Assembly: GCA_021783685.1 (NCBI GenBank)
Contig: JAJXTQ010000138.1
Span: 1-5,866 of the forward strand
Length of the DNA stretch: 5,866 nt
Direction: 5' to 3'
DNA from: Pseudomonadota bacterium
Lineage (GTDB): Bacteria; Pseudomonadota; Gammaproteobacteria; UBA5335
The notes below the pieces were generated by a model. It was not told the origin of the DNA. It made no database searches and worked only from the letters and a program-made list of their open reading frames with translations. Made by a program: the position numbers and the translations under genes. The first letter of the stretch is position 1, and every line of letters begins with the position of its first letter. Positions 5,647-5,866 of this stretch are shown piece by piece.

Positions 5647-5651
5647 CTCAT
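5597..5651 (-). CDS. Chain of three 6-codon mini-ORFs (MSGRQA) leading to the DUF6476-like start
   Basis: On the minus strand the ATGs at 5651, 5634 and 5617 each open a 6-codon frame reading MSGRQA. Each ends at a TGA that overlaps the next ATG as ATGA. The third one stops on the ATG at 5600 that starts the 111-residue protein. The only good Shine-Dalgarno match (GGGAGG, 5662-5657) lies 5 nt before the first ATG. This geometry suggests stepwise termination and reinitiation as a translational leader, but it could also be a chance result of duplicating the start codon. The peptide itself is unlikely to have a function. Confidence 0.4.
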
Positions 5652-5656
5652 CCTCG

Positions 5657-5662
5657 CCTCCC
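5657..5662 (-). promoter_or_regulatory. Ribosome-binding site GGGAGG upstream of the mini-ORF chain
   Basis: On the minus strand GGGAGG is followed by a 5-nt spacer and the ATG at 5651-5649. It lies 56 nt before the start of the DUF6476-like protein at 5600, which is too far to serve it directly. It was probably that gene's own site before the 17-bp duplications were inserted. Confidence 0.55.
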
Positions 5663-5689
5663 ACGCCGTCTCGCCGTAATGAAGCGCGC

Positions 5690-5866
5690 ATGTCGGGTAA
5701 TTCGCCGCCCCGCGCAATCGGCCCCCTCGTCGCGACCGCGGAGGAGGCCGGCACGCGCGTCGACCGTTTCCTCGCGGAACACGCGGGCCTCACCCGCACC
5801 CGCGTCCAGGCCCTGATCGAATCCGGCCACGCGACGGAGGACGGCAAGCCCCTCCCCCCCCCCCCC
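5690..5866 (+). CDS. RluA-family rRNA pseudouridine synthase, N-terminal S4 domain only
   Basis: Fifty-nine codons are visible before the window ends. After a variable N-terminus (MSGNSPPRAIGPLVATAEEA) comes a typical S4 RNA-binding domain: GTRVDRFLAEHAGLTRTRVQ (21-40) then ALIESGHATEDGKPL (41-55). This matches RluC/RluD-type enzymes, which convert specific uridines in 23S rRNA to pseudouridine; the catalytic domain with its aspartate would lie beyond the window. The start at 5690 is the ATG nearest the domain. It lacks a clear ribosome-binding site, and an ATG at 5679 is in another frame. It is divergent from the DUF6476-like gene. The last four codons are all CCC, within a 13-base C run that is suspect as real sequence. 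Confidence 0.8.
   Translation, partial: MSGNSPPRAIGPLVATAEEAGTRVDRFLAEHAGLTRTRVQALIESGHATEDGKPLPPPP
5854..5866. repeat. Homopolymer of 13 C at the window end
   Basis: The window ends in 13 consecutive C, preceded by CCCCT. It falls inside the S4 domain of the pseudouridine synthase, where relatives have mixed sequence after the 'DGKPL' stretch. A terminal poly-C is what a poly-G read artefact looks like on the opposite strand, so this is probably the damaged end of a contig. Confidence 0.8.

Noticed and set aside
4728..5816. 362-codon plus-strand frame crossing the tRNA flank and three genes
   Set aside because: It begins inside tRNA-Glu, crosses genes on both strands and is composed mainly of R, H, P and A, typical of a shadow frame in GC-rich DNA.

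Overview
The base composition (high GC, strong G/C at third codon positions) and the gene types point to an alphaproteobacterium, probably in or near the Rhodospirillales/Acetobacteraceae. A likely DUF6476-type membrane protein beside an RluA-family pseudouridine synthase is an arrangement I associate with that class. No rRNA, plasmid or phage gene fixes the organism further. The window probably reaches a contig end on the right, because it finishes in a run of 13 C.

Left part (1-719). A partial minus-strand gene starts at a GTG (position 190) behind a good ribosome-binding site and runs off the window. Its 63 visible residues resemble a PqqD-like (RiPP recognition element) domain. It is divergent from the main operon. 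The 529-bp gap between them has no convincing gene but is rich in signals: a perfect FNR/FixK-type box (TTGAT-N4-ATCAA, 566-579), a degenerate second one nearer the PqqD-like gene (244-257), an 8-bp-arm inverted repeat, and a tandem 22-bp repeat carrying TTCCACAGG motifs close to the DnaA-box consensus.

Middle (720-4607). A tight three-gene operon encodes an MFS exporter, a fold-III PLP amino-acid decarboxylase of the carboxynorspermidine decarboxylase (NspC) type, and a DUF3326 protein. The first pair overlaps by ATGA and the second by 17 bp, so translation is probably coupled. My reading, which is inference, is a small-molecule module: the decarboxylase makes an amine, DUF3326 acts in an unknown step, and the MFS protein moves the product across the membrane, perhaps under oxygen-responsive control. 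The usual polyamine partner, carboxy(nor)spermidine dehydrogenase, is absent from the window, so ordinary spermidine synthesis is not the obvious role. This is the most likely undescribed system here.

Right part (4608-5866). A complete tRNA-Glu(CTC) lies on the minus strand with its 3' end facing the operon. Beyond it the genes look like core chromosome: a 63-residue single-membrane-span protein, a convergent small membrane protein (DUF6476-like), and the start of an RluA-family pseudouridine synthase with an S4 domain. A dyad hairpin separates the convergent pair. The start of the DUF6476-like gene carries a 17-bp tandem repeat that builds a chain of three 6-codon mini-ORFs linked by ATGA overlaps. 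The only good ribosome-binding site lies before the first mini-ORF, not before the main gene.
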